Positions 24,015 to 36,840 of a stretch of 64,000 bases of DNA are shown one piece after another. Source of the stretch: Parasponia andersonii (Eukaryota; Streptophyta; Magnoliopsida; Rosales; Cannabaceae); the NCBI GenBank assembly GCA_002914805.1, contig JXTB01000136.1, positions 146,277-210,276 on the forward strand, read 5' to 3'. The first letter of the stretch is position 1; every line of letters starts with the position of its first letter. A program made the position numbers and the translations under genes. The notes beneath the pieces are model-generated. The model did not search any database and was not told the origin of the DNA. It worked only from the letters and a program-made list of their open reading frames with translations.

Positions 24015-26378
24015 TGTAAAATCCTAGTTTTTTTAAGGATAATATGGTCATTTGACCAGATTTTTTTCTAAAAAAAAAACTAATTATACATATATATATA
24101 TAAATATACATTACACACTCTCTCTCTCTCTCCCCTTCGTCCCCTCCCCCTCCCAATTCACTCCCTCATTCTCGCTCTCTCTCTCATTCTCTCGGCCAAA
24201 GGAGTGTCGTCGCCACCTCGCCCACCGTCCGGCCAGGCCAGCTACCGGCGAAGCTCCCCCACGCCGCCTACCGCCCACGCCATCGATCCCCGGTCACCGC
24301 CGAGCTCGACATCGCCAGAAAATGGTGTTTTTGGCCGCGGGGAGTTTCGATTTCTGGCAACAATTCCGACCATTTTAGGTCGTGTTCTTAGGCTCGTTGG
24401 GTTCGTATCGTCGAAGGAAACCTCAAGGTATATATTTCACAATCTCATTTTGCCCAGTTTGAAAGTTGCCATTTTTGGGTATTTTGAGTTTCGACTTTTA
24501 GTTTTCGATCCAACCGTTCGATTTCCTTTTGTTGTTATTTTTGAAATGTACTCGGAAAATAGAGAAGTTTGATATATATATTGACTATATTTGGTGACCG
24601 ACACAAAAATCAATATCTAACGGCTAAGATTTTGTCTAGTTTTGTGTGTCACCAGTCCGGTGTCGGTCCAGTCCCGAATTGGTCGAGTTATATATCTAAC
24701 TTAGCTATTTTGGATATTAGGAATTCAATGGAAAGATCTGTTCATTGATTCGAAGCTCCACTGAAAAGTTAGTTTTTCCCAAGTGAGCGATCGAGAGTGT
24801 GGAATTGGTTCTCGACCCTCCGAGTGATCATCCAACGGCACCTTGAGCATCCAATAATGTGGTATCACTATTTCAGTGAGGTAAAGATTCAGTTACCTCT
24901 ATTTTACGTCGTTTGTGAATAAAACTTATTTTCTGCAACATATGAGAACAAACGTGATTTTATAACTTTTAAATATCTGTGATGATATGATTTATTTATT
25001 GGATTGCTCTGAGACTTTTCTGAGTGCAGGTTATTTTTGGGTATGTTAAAATAAGGTCGTTATGCTACCCATTTTTTTATAAATTTTAATTAACCATTTT
25101 ATTAAAAAACCAGAGCATCATTTGAACTTTAATTACTGCATGGCTACTTTTACACATCAGTTCAGAGTACACGTGTCATAGGATCATACATGAGTCCCAG
25201 GTTAGCATCATGGAGTTTTTTTATAGTGTGGTGCTGCGGCCTCACCGACGGTGGGAGTCTGTGGAACCGCGTGGGGCATTTTTTCTGATTACCTCCCTAT
25301 TTGGCAGGTGTAGGCAATGCGGTTGCCCCTCCAGGTTTGGTAGGTGACACACGGGTGTCCCCTCCAATTATGGGCTAGGTGTCAGGCAGGTTATATGGCA
25401 TAAGTAGTGCCAACACCCTGGTTTCTATTGATGAGAGGTGGTGAACTCATGGGTATGAATAGATTTGTGTTATGTGATTGTGGACTGATTGATTTTTCGA
25501 TATCATGTTTTCTATATATCTATAAATGTATATATATATATGTGATGACGGACTATTGATTTTGGATAACATATTTCTATACATATATATATATATATTA
25601 AGTTATATATATATATATATATATGTATGTATGCAGACTATGAGCTTTTGAAATGAATATATATAAGTACATAAATATGGTTTTGCAAAAATGGTATTTT
25701 TGGACTAAACTGACCATGTAGGGACTTTCCATCACTAAAAGAGTTTTTACATCAAGTAATAGCTTTCCTACTGAGCTCTCGAGCTCACACCTCCTATTTT
25801 CCTCCCTTTAATGTGATTATTCATTTGAGTCAGTCGTCTTGATGGCCAGACAAGTCGCTTGGTTTACGTTGCGATCTTATTCCTATTCTTTTTCGGTTGG
25901 TTCCTATAACTCGTTCTATTCTTTTCATTTTTAACTATTTAGCCAAGTTTGTTGTCAATGCTAAGTGAATGTATGAGGATGTATTTACTACTATTTGAGG
26001 ATTTGGTGTATAAATAGGACCCTATAGTTCCCAAGGAGCATATTTTTAAAATTTTGAGAACTTGGAATTTTGATTAATTCTGTAAATCAATTCTTGGACT
26101 CTCAAGGTCTGCAAATTTCATTTTAATCAACATTAAAGTTTTTATTAAACCAAATTTTCGTACAAATTAACTATGTTTTTCTTGAATTTTAATTGGTGTT
26201 TCTTTCTGAGTAAACTAAACTAAAGATGAACCTCTTTCATATAGAATTTCTAACGATTTGAGGACTAAAATGAAAATCCAAGTACTTGATTTTCTCTGAA
26301 TTTTGTAAAATTCTTTATTTATATAAATTTACACTCAAAATTACCAAAAAGTCATGGCTTAAGATTTGGGTTGTGATA
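24015..26378 (+). repeat. 5' LTR (2.36 kb)
   Basis: Paired with 29709-32118. In order it contains a CT microsatellite (24117-24200), a GC-rich island with many CpGs (24190-24330), AT-rich middle sequence, a (TA)n block (25520-25625) and a TATA box at 26009. The LTR ends in TA instead of the usual CA; both copies share this. Confidence 0.88.
26009..26016 (+). promoter_or_regulatory. LTR TATA box
   Basis: TATAAATA within GGTGTATAAATAGGACC, about 370 bp before the LTR end, is the probable Pol II promoter at the U3/R border. The 3' LTR has the mutated version TATAAATG at 31749. Confidence 0.6.
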
Positions 26379-26382
26379 GAAT

Positions 26383-26394
26383 TGGTATCAGAGC
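26383..26394 (+). promoter_or_regulatory. Primer binding site, initiator-Met tRNA
   Basis: TGGTATCAGAGC, an exact complement to the 3' end of plant initiator methionine tRNA, lies four bases after the LTR. Confidence 0.9.
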
Positions 26395-29300
26395 ACGGCT
26401 TCAGATCCGTCTGAGATCATGCATATGTTAATTTTTAGTGTTTAAAATTATTTTGGAAATGGTTTTGACAAATACCTCATACAACACTTAGGAACTGGTT
26501 AGATAAATTGTTGTTGTTTCTACTCCTTCCAAGCCCTCTCTTAAACCTTTCAAGTTGAAATTCTTGTGTCCTCCGGATGGTGATTTCCCAGAAATTTTAC
26601 TCTCGGATGTGTCAGGTTTGACATGAGACTATTGATTTCTGCTCTTAGCATAATTCTTCGTTTCGAATGGATGTTCATTCTTGTACTCTTCCGTCCATTC
26701 AAGTTGTAAGCTATATGAACCTCGTAGATTCTAAGGTAGCAATCTGATATCTTGCGTCTTAATTGTTGTGTTTTTACTTCTCTTATGGATTGTCTATGTG
26801 CTGTCCTTCGGGTTCTGGTTATCACTTTTGTTGCAACATTTGGTTGTGGTTGTTTTTACTTGGGAATTTCTGCTTATGATGCATTGGTATTTATGTGATT
26901 GAGATTTTATTTTCTTGGAATTGATATTTTCGTGATCATTTAATTTGAATATCTTATAACTTGGTCTTATGTTTTAGTGTCTGTATTAAGGATACTTTTA
27001 CATAGCATACTTATGATTAAATAATTAGTTTAGTAATTTAAGATATTATCTAACTATTGTAATTGTATTTCTTTAGTTTTATCAAGTTTCATTATCGTAG
27101 TTCTTTGGTTGAGAATTCTTGACTTGTTAAGAGTTTGCTGGGATTTTAAAAATCGAGTCATTTGGTTTTGGAACTTTTAAAAATGCCAAGTTGACAATTA
27201 GTATTTTGAATGATGTAGACCTTGTATTTGACTAAGGTGACATACTTGTTTTCAAAGAAATTATGGACATTTTTAAGCTTGAGCATTGGTTGGGTGAAAG
27301 TAATACACTTTTTCAAAGGACGTATTGTTTTAAATTAAAATAATACTTTGAGACTAAAGTTTACAAAGCCACCCAACTTATTTGTATACTAGCAAGATTT
27401 TGTTTTACGTTTAGAAGTGTTGATTTGAAAGACCTCTAGACCAAATTAATTTGTTTTTATAAATATATATTCATAAATCAAACTTTTCAAGTTCCATTTT
27501 AAACACTAGGCTTAGTAGATTACTAAGCATTTTCCAATCCCTACTTAATACTTGATTTGAGATCAAATGAATGCTTTTGTAAATTGATTCACAAGTTTGA
27601 CTACTCGGAAAACTTTGGTGTGGTTTGAAAATAAATTTTGGGGAAAAATCTTTAGCTTCACGCGTATGTTTGAAGGTTTATACCTGTGATTTTTGTAGAA
27701 TATAGTGCTTGGAGAATGGAATCTTGATTTTCAAATCAGTAAAAGGGCATTGAGTTATATGCATTAGTTTTATGTTTGACAGGTCTTGAGTGGTGCATGT
27801 TAGTGTGTGACTTCTTTCTTGAAAATTTGGTTGTAGTTTCCAAATTCATGTAGCCTATATATATTTTAATTAGTTTATTATGTCTCCAATAACTATTAAT
27901 ATTTATTTTGAACGATTAAGTGAGAATTGAAGTTTGTTTTACCCACTTTGAGGAAATGTTTTGATAATGTTTCACACTTTAATATTTTCTAAATCACCCC
28001 AATTCCCTTAAAAAAAAGTGTGAACTTTCAAACTTTTTGAGAAACCTGCTTGATTACTTTGGAAAGTATTTTATAACTCTACAAAGAACATCACATAGAG
28101 TTTAGTTATGATTTGGATTGAGGCCAAAATATTTTATTAGTTTTGGAAGAAAAATTGACCATGGTAATTTAAATATGGCCTCATTTGTTATTTTACCAAA
28201 TAAGTTCAATTTACGTAATAAATGTCCGTCTGCTAATTATGAAAAATATGCTAATGTCTTTTTCATGCATTCCATGTTTTTTTTACTAAATGGTTACTAT
28301 GTATAACTCAACTTTATAGATTGATGCTTGAGACTATTAGAGATTTTCATCATATATACATAGAATGAGACTTTTCTAAATGTTGATATTGAGTTGGACT
28401 TAAATCCCTTATTTTGTTTAAACTATATATAGCATGGTTATTATTATATGACTAATAATAATTGGACTAAGACTAATCATGGATTTTACTTAGAGTTATT
28501 GGACTCTACCTCTATGTTGTGAAAAGGTACTCAAAGTTCAGGTTTTGTTACCTTTGACCAGGGAGAAACCATATTATGAACTAATATAGTATTCCTACAC
28601 CCTAACACTTTTTAAATTCAATGTTTTTAAAAATATTTTTATTAAAAATTGAAATGAGGTTTCATAGGAGATAGGCATCACTTGAGGATGGTACCAGACA
28701 GCCTATCCTATTAGAACATTATTTCTGGGGCGTTAAGTGTGGATTTCAGTTGTCATGTGCATATTTCCAGGGTATTAGATTGCATCCATGGAGTTTTTCT
28801 TTATATCAAAGACTTGTAGAGTCTTTGGATTAGCATTGCTTTGGTTTTCTCGAATGAGATTTTACACTAGGTAAGAGATTTGAAATGCTTTTGAAATTTC
28901 TCATGTTTTGATGCTTACATTTGAGATTGAAGTTTGCACTAATATTTTATATTGGTGATTTCCTATTTGGGTATTCTAGTCTTGTCCTTGACTAGAAGTG
29001 GTTTGTATTTGGTGTTATTCCTCGCACTAATCGGAGAGCAGAAAATGGTTGTGAACCACTGAACTCCCTTTTTAACGTTCGAGCTCGAAACTCATTCGTC
29101 TTTTATGATATAATACAAGGATCCTTGTACTTCATCTTAAACTATATTCGATCATATTTTGTCCGTGTAAAAGAGACTCTTGTTAGAGTTATTGACTCAA
29201 AGATTGTCTAGGACTGGGAACTAGTTGCAGATAAATGGGTATGTCCCAGGAGATTGTTAATCTAGTATGATCAGGGGGACGGTATTCTTATATCTGACAT

Positions 29301-29695
29301 TTGGTCTATTGTTCTAGTTTGGTGCCATACAATCAGTATTCAGAGTCATGTGTTGTCGACTTTTAATCATAGTTATCATTATCTTTTCATCACTCATATC
29401 CTTGAGATTATCGTATCCAACTATGGGTGTTGAGATTCTTATACCTATTATTGAGCCATCTTATAATTTTGACCTCTCCATGTTCGTCTTTATACTATAC
29501 CATGGTATAGTATGGTATGTCAGCGTGACTTTGATGCTAATTGGAGACTGTCTGTTTCACACTTTCATTAACTCGTGTTCGGCTTACTACTCGTAAATTC
29601 TATAGTCGAGTGTTCATTAAGCTTCCAGTGACTATTTATTACGATCTTGCTCATACCCTCAGTTTGTACTTGAATTTCAGGAGAAAAATTCTTAT
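26395..29695 (+). other. Decayed interior of the 24-32 kb element
   Basis: 3.3 kb without an open frame above about 90 codons. I could not read a zinc knuckle, reverse transcriptase YxDD, RNase H or integrase motif in any frame. Some stretches (29200-29700) have a composition suggestive of worn coding DNA. Confidence 0.55.
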
Positions 29696-29708
29696 AAGGA
29701 AGGGAGAA
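29696..29708 (+). promoter_or_regulatory. Polypurine tract
   Basis: AAGGAAGGGAGAA directly abuts the TG of the 3' LTR, where plus-strand DNA synthesis starts. Confidence 0.8.
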
Positions 29709-32118
29709 TGTAAAATCCTAGTTTTTTAAGGGTAATATGGTCATTTGACCAGATTTTTTTGAAAAAAAAACTAATTAAATATATATATACATTACTCTGT
29801 CTCTCTCTCTATCTCTCTCCCATTTGTTCCCTCTCCCTCCTGATTCACTCCCTCATTCTCGCTCTCTCTCCCATTCTCTCGGCCGAAGGAGCACCGCTGC
29901 CACCTCGCCCGCCGTCTAGCCAGGCCAGCTACCGGTGAAGCTCCCCCATGCCGCCTACCACCCATGCCACTGATCCCCGGTAATCGGCGACAATTCCGAC
30001 TATTTTAGGTTACGTTCTTGGGCTCGTTGGTTCGTATCATCGAGGGGAACATTAAGGAATATATTTCACGATCCCATTTTGCCCAGTTTGAAAGTTGCTA
30101 TTTTTGGATATTTTGAGTTTCGAATTTTAGTTTTCGATCCAACCATTAGATTTCATTTTTGTTGTCATTTTTGGAATGTACACGGAAAATTGAGAAGTTT
30201 GATATATATATATATATTGACTATATTTGGTGATCGGCACGAAAATCAATATCTAACGGCTTAGATTTTGTCTAGTTTTATGTGTCACCAGTCCGGTGTC
30301 AGCCCAGATCCGAATTGATAGAGTTATACATCTAACTTAGCTATTTTGGATATTAGGAATTCAATAGAGAGATCTGTTCATTGATTCGAAGCTCCGTTGA
30401 GAAGTTGGTTTTTCCCAAATGAGCGATCGAGGGTGTGGAATTGGTTCCCAACTCTCCGAGTGATCGTCCAACGGTACCTTGAGCATCCAATAGCATAGTA
30501 TCACTATTCTAGTGAGGTAGGGATTCAGTTACCTCTATTTTATGTCGTTTGTGAATAAAACTTATTTTCTGCAACATATGAGAATAATCGTGATTTTATA
30601 ACTTTTAAATATCTGTGATGGTATGATATATATATTAGATTGCCCTAGTGAGGTAGGGATTCAGTTACCTCTATTTTACGTCGTTTGTGAATAAAACTTA
30701 TTTTCTGCAATATATGAGAACAAACGTGATTTTATAACTTTTAAATATCTGTGATTGTATGATATATATATTAGATTGCTCTGAGACTTTTCTAAGTACA
30801 GGTTATTTTAGGGTATGTTAAAATAGGATTATTATGCTACCCATTATTTTACAAAATTTAATTAACCATTTTATTAAAAAACCAGAGCATCATTTGAACT
30901 TAAATTACTGCATGGCTACTTTTACACATCAGTTCAGAGTACACGTGTCATAGGATCACACATGAGTCCTAGGTTAGCATCATGGGGTTTTTTGATAGTG
31001 TGGCGCTACAGCCTCACCGACGGTGAGAGTCTGTGAATCTGTGCGGGGTATTTCTTCTTATTACCTCCCCATTTGGCAGGTGTAGGCAATGCAGTTGTCC
31101 CTCTAGGTTTGGTAGGCGACACACGAGTGTCCCCTCCGGTTATGGGGTAGGTGTCAGGCACGTTGTATGGCACACGTAGTGCCAACACCTTGGTTTCCAT
31201 TGATGAGAGATGGTGAACTCATAGATATGAATAGATTTGTGTCATGTGTTTGTGGACTGATTGATTTTTCGATATCATGTTTTCTATATATGTATATATG
31301 TATATATATATATGTATGTAATGACGGACTATTGATTTTGGATAACATATTTCTATATATATATATATATATATAGACTATGAGCTTTGAAAATGAATAT
31401 GTATAAGTACATAAACATAGTTTTGTAAAAAAGGTGTTTTTGGACTAAACTGACCATGTATGGGCTTTCCATCACTAAAAGAGTTTTTACATGAAGTAAC
31501 AGCTTTCTTACTGAGCTCTCGAGCTCACATCTCCTATTTTCCTCCCTTTCAGATGATCATTCATTCGAGTCAGTCATCTCGATGGCCAAGTAAGTCGCTT
31601 GGTTTACGTTGCGGTCTTATTCCTATTTCTTTTCGATTGGTTCTTATAACTTGTTCCATTCTTTTCGTTTTTAACTGTTTAGCCAAGTTTGTTGTCAATG
31701 CTAAGTGAATGTATGAGGATGTATTTACTACTATTTGAGGATTTGGTGTATAAATGGGACCCTATAGTTCCCAATGAGCATATTTTTAAAATTTTAAGTA
31801 CTTGGAATTTTGATTAATTCTGTAAATCAATTTTTGGACTCTCAAGGTTTGCGAATTTCATTTTAATCAACATTAAAGTTTTTATTAAACCAAGTTTTAG
31901 TACAAATTAACTATGTTTTTCTCAAATTCTAATTGGTGTTTCTTTCTGGATAAACTAAACTAAAGATGAATCTCTTTCATACAGAATTTCCAACAATTTG
32001 AGGACTAAAATGAAAATACAAATACTTAATTTTCTCTAAATTTTGTAAAATTCTTTATTTATATTAATTTACACTCAAAATTACCAAAAAGTCACGGCTT
32101 AAGATTTGGGTCGTGATA
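29709..32118 (+). repeat. 3' LTR (2.41 kb)
   Basis: Similar to 24015-26378 over its whole length with many transitions. It lacks about 65 bp of the GC-rich island (after about 29982) and has an extra 136-bp tandem copy (30509-30780), which together account for its different length. Confidence 0.88.
30509..30780 (+). repeat. 136-bp tandem duplication inside the 3' LTR
   Basis: CTAGTGAGGTAGGGATTCAG starts at 30509 and again at 30645, each followed by the same 136-bp unit ending in TATATTAGATTGC. The 5' LTR has one copy only, so the duplication postdates insertion. Confidence 0.85.
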
Positions 32119-32940
32119 GTCTCAACATTGATTCATTTATGTTTCAGGTCATTCTAATAAGGCTTTGGGGTCCGTTGTTAGAAATTATATGGGAGTTGTC
32201 GTGGTTAATCTATAGGTGAAAATAATCCCTTAGTAGTTATTATTTTGGGACAAAATGACTTTTTTAGTGCTTTCTATAAAGTGAGCTTTTTTAGTGCTAA
32301 TTTTTCACTTTTCTAGTATAAAGAATAATAAAGTGGTTTCCAAAATTATCGTTCGAGTTTAATTTAGTCATCATTTTTAATGTGCCATTTTGTACATAGT
32401 TACAAATTTTATGGCCGTTTTGAACTTGGTCACTAATGCAGTGACCGTTTTGAACTTTTTTTTTTAAAAGAAAATAAACTTTCATAATATGCGCTTGGGA
32501 ATGGAGCAGAATCGGGGAAAAAAAAAAAAACTAGAATGTGAAAATGTGATTCATATAAACTTAAATACCAGGATTATGGTTATTTTTTGGGGGTTCGTTT
32601 CTTTTTTCTTAATTTCTTCGCATTCTCTCATCTCTTTTAAGTTGTCAAATGGGTTTTTAGTCATCTCATGAACTGGAGCAATAAAATTATAATTAGAAAA
32701 ATTATTTTTTTTAAAAGTGTTAAAAAAGTCATTTTGATTTCCCTGTATATAGGGGCCTTTGTAAAAGAAGTTAGAAGGCTATTTTAGGTTGTTCATTGCT
32801 GAATGTTGGGACTCCACGAAGGTTAAATGTTTTGTTTGGATTCGAATCTGTTAGATATATGCAGTTGAAAGTGATTCCAAACATGTAGTTTCCACAGTTC
32901 GGTCCTTTTCTCCGTTTCTGGAGTAGAGTTTTATTATGAC
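32119..32940. other. Intergenic / LINE 3' flank, no gene seen
   Basis: AT-rich. Around 32260-32470 three near-repeats of a TTTTGAACTTxGTCACxAATG-like phrase occur, without coding frames. The last 100-200 bp could be the 3' untranslated part of the minus-strand LINE that follows. Confidence 0.35.
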
Positions 32941-34798
32941 GGATCTCAGTCAATTATTGGGAAGGCTATTAAAAGCAAAACCTGCTAACTTGATTAACGG
33001 AGACTTAACCATATCCATTGAGTTGGCAATCTCCGAATTCACCGCTTCTTCTTTCAGTTTGTCAATAACTTGTTTTGAGTCCTCTTCTAATACACAATAA
33101 GTGATATTGCAATCAAGGGTTTCAGATAGAGCAAAGACAGCTGCCATGGTCTCCCCCTCAAGTGGGGACGATGGAAGGGACATTTTAGTCGCTGCAAATA
33201 GCACTTTCCCCCAGCTGGTCTCAACCAATCACTGCAAGCCACATCTTATTTCTCCCCAAAGCAACATCAAAATACACCTTCACGCATCCTTCAAATGGAG
33301 GGGTCAACGAAACACTCAACTCTACCATAGGTAATTGAAGTATTGCTTCTGAGAACAATGAGTAGGAGTTACGAACTGACCGTAAGTAATTTATTACACT
33401 TGGGACAGTCTGGCTATGAACCACTTCATTCCTTGTTTTTCCAAATATGATCCATTGTGAATGAGGCATAAAAAAGGACCACAATTGCATCAGTACCCAA
33501 TTGGTTTAAATGCCAAATGCAACGGAGCCACTCTTGAAAAGATTGTATTGGATTAGAAGTCAATGGTTAAGTCATCCACAATCTCTGGGCAAAATCGCAG
33601 AAGAAGAACAAGTGTTCCATGCTTTTAGGTTCCTTTTCACATAAGGCCGGGTAAGATGTCGTTGGGATAGGGAATAAGAAGATCAGCCTCGCTCTAACAA
33701 GGAGAGCCTTAGAGAGGATTTGCCACCACAGGGTCTTACGATGGTTATGTAGCTCTGAGTTCCACAGTTTCTTCCATTCCTTTGGATTTAGGACGGAGGA
33801 GGGTGTTATGCGTTCTAAGGCTTAGATTAGATAGGCTAATTTAGTCGAAAATTTCCCATTCTCATTCTTTAACCAAATCCCACGAGTCTGAATGACTACC
33901 ATTTCCAAAATCGATTTTGCATATGGCTTCAATACTATCAGAAGCAAAATCCTTTTTGCAGTTTAAGTAAATTCCATCTTCCAAACTCTGTTATGAAATC
34001 TGATATGTACATGTAGCTCCTCCTTGGGATGCCCAAAAAACCTGGGTAGTAAGGGACCCAAGGGGTCTTCCCATATGTTGATAGACCTGCCATGGCCAAA
34101 GGATTTGCACGCAGCTTTAAGAACAACCACCTGTCGAGCTTTGATAATGGAGTACTTCCAAAACCATGAGTCACCATCTCGGACTTCAACGTGAAGGAAA
34201 TCAGACCTTTCCAAATACTTGGCTTTTAACACTTGGCAACATAAAGAATTATGGCCAATAGTAAGCTGCCAACTCCATTTTAGGAGTAGTGCCATATTTA
34301 TTTCTAATGGCATTCGAAATCCTAGACCTTCAACCGATTTTGGGAGACACAATGCATCCCAGACCAATAGATTCAATCATTTTTTTTTTCTCCTTCTAAT
34401 GACCCTACCAAAATTTTCGAATGATGGAGTCTACTTTACTAGAATTGGCAATAGGTAAACACGTTGATTGCATGGCGAACATTGGGAGAGTCATTGCAAC
34501 TGATTTTATGATAGTGGCTCTTCCAACTTTCGATAATAATTTTGCCTTCCACCCTGCCAATTTTGTTTCATGTTTATCGACGATGAACTGGATATCATGC
34601 TTCTAATTTCTCGATCTGAAAATAGGCATGCCCAAGTATTTGATGTTCAATGAAGGCCCAGCAAATCCAAGGGCTCTTGAGATGGACTATTCCGTAGCGT
34701 GTTCTATATTCTCGCTGAAGAAAATGCTCGTCTTTCTCATATTGACAGTTTGGCCCGTCAGGTCACAAAATTTATATAGCTCCAAATAGTTCGGACTT
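32941..34798 (-). pseudogene. LINE (L1/RTE-clade style) ORF2 relic: RT C-terminus, zf-RVT, RNase H
   Basis: Reading the minus strand rightmost to left, broken frames keep the order of a plant LINE ORF2. The RT thumb region contains IKYLGMPIF and LAGWKAKLLSKVGRATIIKS (about 34490-34660). Then come the segment WDALCLPKSVEGLGFR (34290-34375), the zinc-knuckle-like zf-RVT region with MEHLFFFCDFAQRLW (about 33570-33640), a WIIFGKTRNEVVH block (about 33420) and an RNase H domain with SPLEGETMAAVFAL and EEDSKQVIDKL (33040-33190). Stops and frameshifts break every part. The 5' half, with endonuclease and the RT active site, is missing; homology ends where the CACTA terminus starts. Confidence 0.8.
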
Positions 34799-34814
34799 TA
34801 CTACAACAAATGAT

Positions 34815-36030
34815 GTTGTTAACAACACCTATTTGACAACGAGCATTAATGCACGTGGTTAAAAGTAGATATCTACAACGGATATTTCAAAGCCTATGGT
34901 AGTAAATTAAAATTCACCACGGGCCTGGATTGGCTCATTGAATAGGGGTCACTAAAGTATTTACAACATACAATGCTCATTTTGGTCACAACCTGTATTA
35001 AATTTGGACTGATGGGGTAACTAATTTCTTTGAATTAGAGATTATTTATTTTCACGTTTTCATTTGTTTCTGCTGCATATGATTTTCATAATTTCTTTGC
35101 ATAGTGAAATTATAAAGTCCTGATTAATTGTGCGGATCTGGAAAGTTTCGGATCTCTTCTCCTCATTTCAGTGTCTAGAATTGCTCTGTTAGTTTATATA
35201 TTTTTTGTATATATATTTGATTCTTAGGTTATTAACGATTTTAAGTAGTAAGCTTTGTAGTGATGAAAGTTTTCTGAAGGGACCATTGCGCTTAATAAAT
35301 TATTGTCTTAATGTTTCCTTTCTTATGTTTTTCTTTTGTTTGAATATGAAATCTGGTGTTTGGTTCTAAAGAGTTCTTAGATTATTATTTGTATAGTGGC
35401 GTAAAAAGGGATTTAATAAGGAGTTAAGAAGGATTGGAATATTTTAATTAAAATGGGAATTAATTAGTATTGTCTTTGTGTTAGTTTTTGGGATTTTATA
35501 TGTTATACTTTAGTGGTTTTATATGTTTAGTAATCTTTTCTTCTCTGAAAGTTGTTGTCCCTGTTCTATGTTTTATTAATGGTATTATTTTAATTGTAAT
35601 ATATTGTGAGATGGATAGTGATAATTGTAGAAAATAGGTAGACAAATAGATAATCGTGATGGGATAAGGTTATTAGCTAGCAGGTGAATTAATTTTTTTA
35701 TATATAAAGACAAATGATGATATGGGATCCTATGTGCAACACTTTCTCAATATTTATTACTAAATTCTTGGATCTCATCGTACAATCGTAGCTTCAGTTG
35801 AAATCCAGATTCAAAAGCAAAGTGTATATAGCTCATCTTACTCGCTTTTTTTAATAATTTTTTGTTGCAAGTAGATATCAGACCTTCGTATTTACTTATA
35901 TATATACACATATTTGTATAGATATAAGAGTTATAATACATCAAATTGCACTTAGTGCTAAAACATAAATGGTTTGCTCTTGTTTTTATGTTTACTTTTT
36001 CAGTATATACGGTCAAACATGATTTCAGTT
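34815..36030. other. Subterminal, non-coding part of the CACTA element
   Basis: AT-rich DNA with no supported gene. A minus-strand frame at 35747-36016 has no recognisable domain. Confidence 0.4.
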
Positions 36031-36035
36031 ACTAG

Positions 36036-36520
36036 AGAGAAATTAGACAATGGATAAAGACTGGCTAAACTTTCCAAGGTTTATTTTCTTTGTTTAATAA
36101 AAATTGATGTATATGAGACATATGTTAGAGATTTAAGTAAATGATGTGATTTATTTTCTAATTCTAGACCTATACAAGAATATAGAGATTGTGCCAAAAA
36201 CCTTATAAAAGCAGCTAAGGCACATGCAGAAAATCGAGAAAAAATAATTTGTCCATTCAAAGTATGGAACTTACTGAAAGAGTTTATGAACACTTGGTTA
36301 ATAATGGAATAGATCGTACATAGAAGACATGGTGTTGCATGGGGAACATTTGATGATATATGCACACCATGAGGAAATTAGAGTATCTGAAGTATTTAGA
36401 ATGTATAGAGATGCATACGCTCAAGATAATGATGCTACCATTGGACCTATGCCTGATATAGGAGAAGTATGCTACCATTGTATTAAAAGCACCACCAAGA
36501 AGCTTCCATGACTTGGAAGA
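36036..36520 (+). pseudogene. CACTA transposase-associated domain (broken)
   Basis: The frame starts MDKDWL, the usual opening of plant CACTA transposase proteins, and after frameshifts continues with ERVYEHLVNNGIDR and the LHGE box (36335-36345) that ends the Transposase-associated domain (consensus HLI-x-x-GI then W-x-x-HGE). The last intact part is the 60-codon frame at 36329-36511. The sequence then loses coherence until the Gypsy insertion at 36841. Confidence 0.6.
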
Positions 36521-36835
36521 GTACGAGAGAATACTTATGCAATATATACGCCATTGGATATATCTAGACTTGATGATACCCGTTTTGAATGTGAAAAATA
36601 TGTTCGAAAATATTGTGAGAGAAGTTTAGTATAATTTAGATGTTTTTTCAAATGTGCTTATAGATTTTGTTCTTTTCTTTATATTTGACTTTTTTTTTCC
36701 CGAACATAGGAATCTAATCATTCAATTTTAATGCTTTTTTTTTTTTGTTACCATGCATCTAAAAATATGATTATCTTTGTTTTCTCCGAATTGACTTTAT
36801 AGATACTATATGTGTGTCATTATTGTTTTTTATTA

Positions 36836-36840
36836 CTATG
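36836..36840. repeat. Target site duplication, left copy (CTATG)
   Basis: CTATG before the 5' LTR and CTACG (42330-42334) after the 3' LTR form a 5-bp target duplication with one transition, as made by a retroviral-type integrase. Confidence 0.75.

Larger units (their letters stand above)
24015..32118 (+). mobile_element. LTR retrotransposon with 2.4-kb LTRs, initiator-Met primer site
   Basis: Long direct repeats at 24015-26378 and 29709-32118 start TGTAAAATCCTAG and end GATTTGGG(T)TGTGATA. A perfect initiator-Met primer site follows the first, and a polypurine tract (AAGGAAGGGAGAA) precedes the second. The interior is only about 3.3 kb and has no readable gag or pol, so the element is either a large non-autonomous derivative or decayed beyond recognition. 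An initiator-Met primer with long LTRs is usual for chromovirus-type Gypsy elements, but the lineage cannot be fixed without coding domains. Flanks GCCTA and GTCTC share 3 of 5 bases. Confidence 0.85.

Noticed and set aside
24052..24572. Pro/Arg-rich plus-strand ORFs of 108 and 122 codons
   Set aside because: They lie inside the LTR over the CT tract and GC-rich island, and the equivalent frames are not kept in the other LTR.
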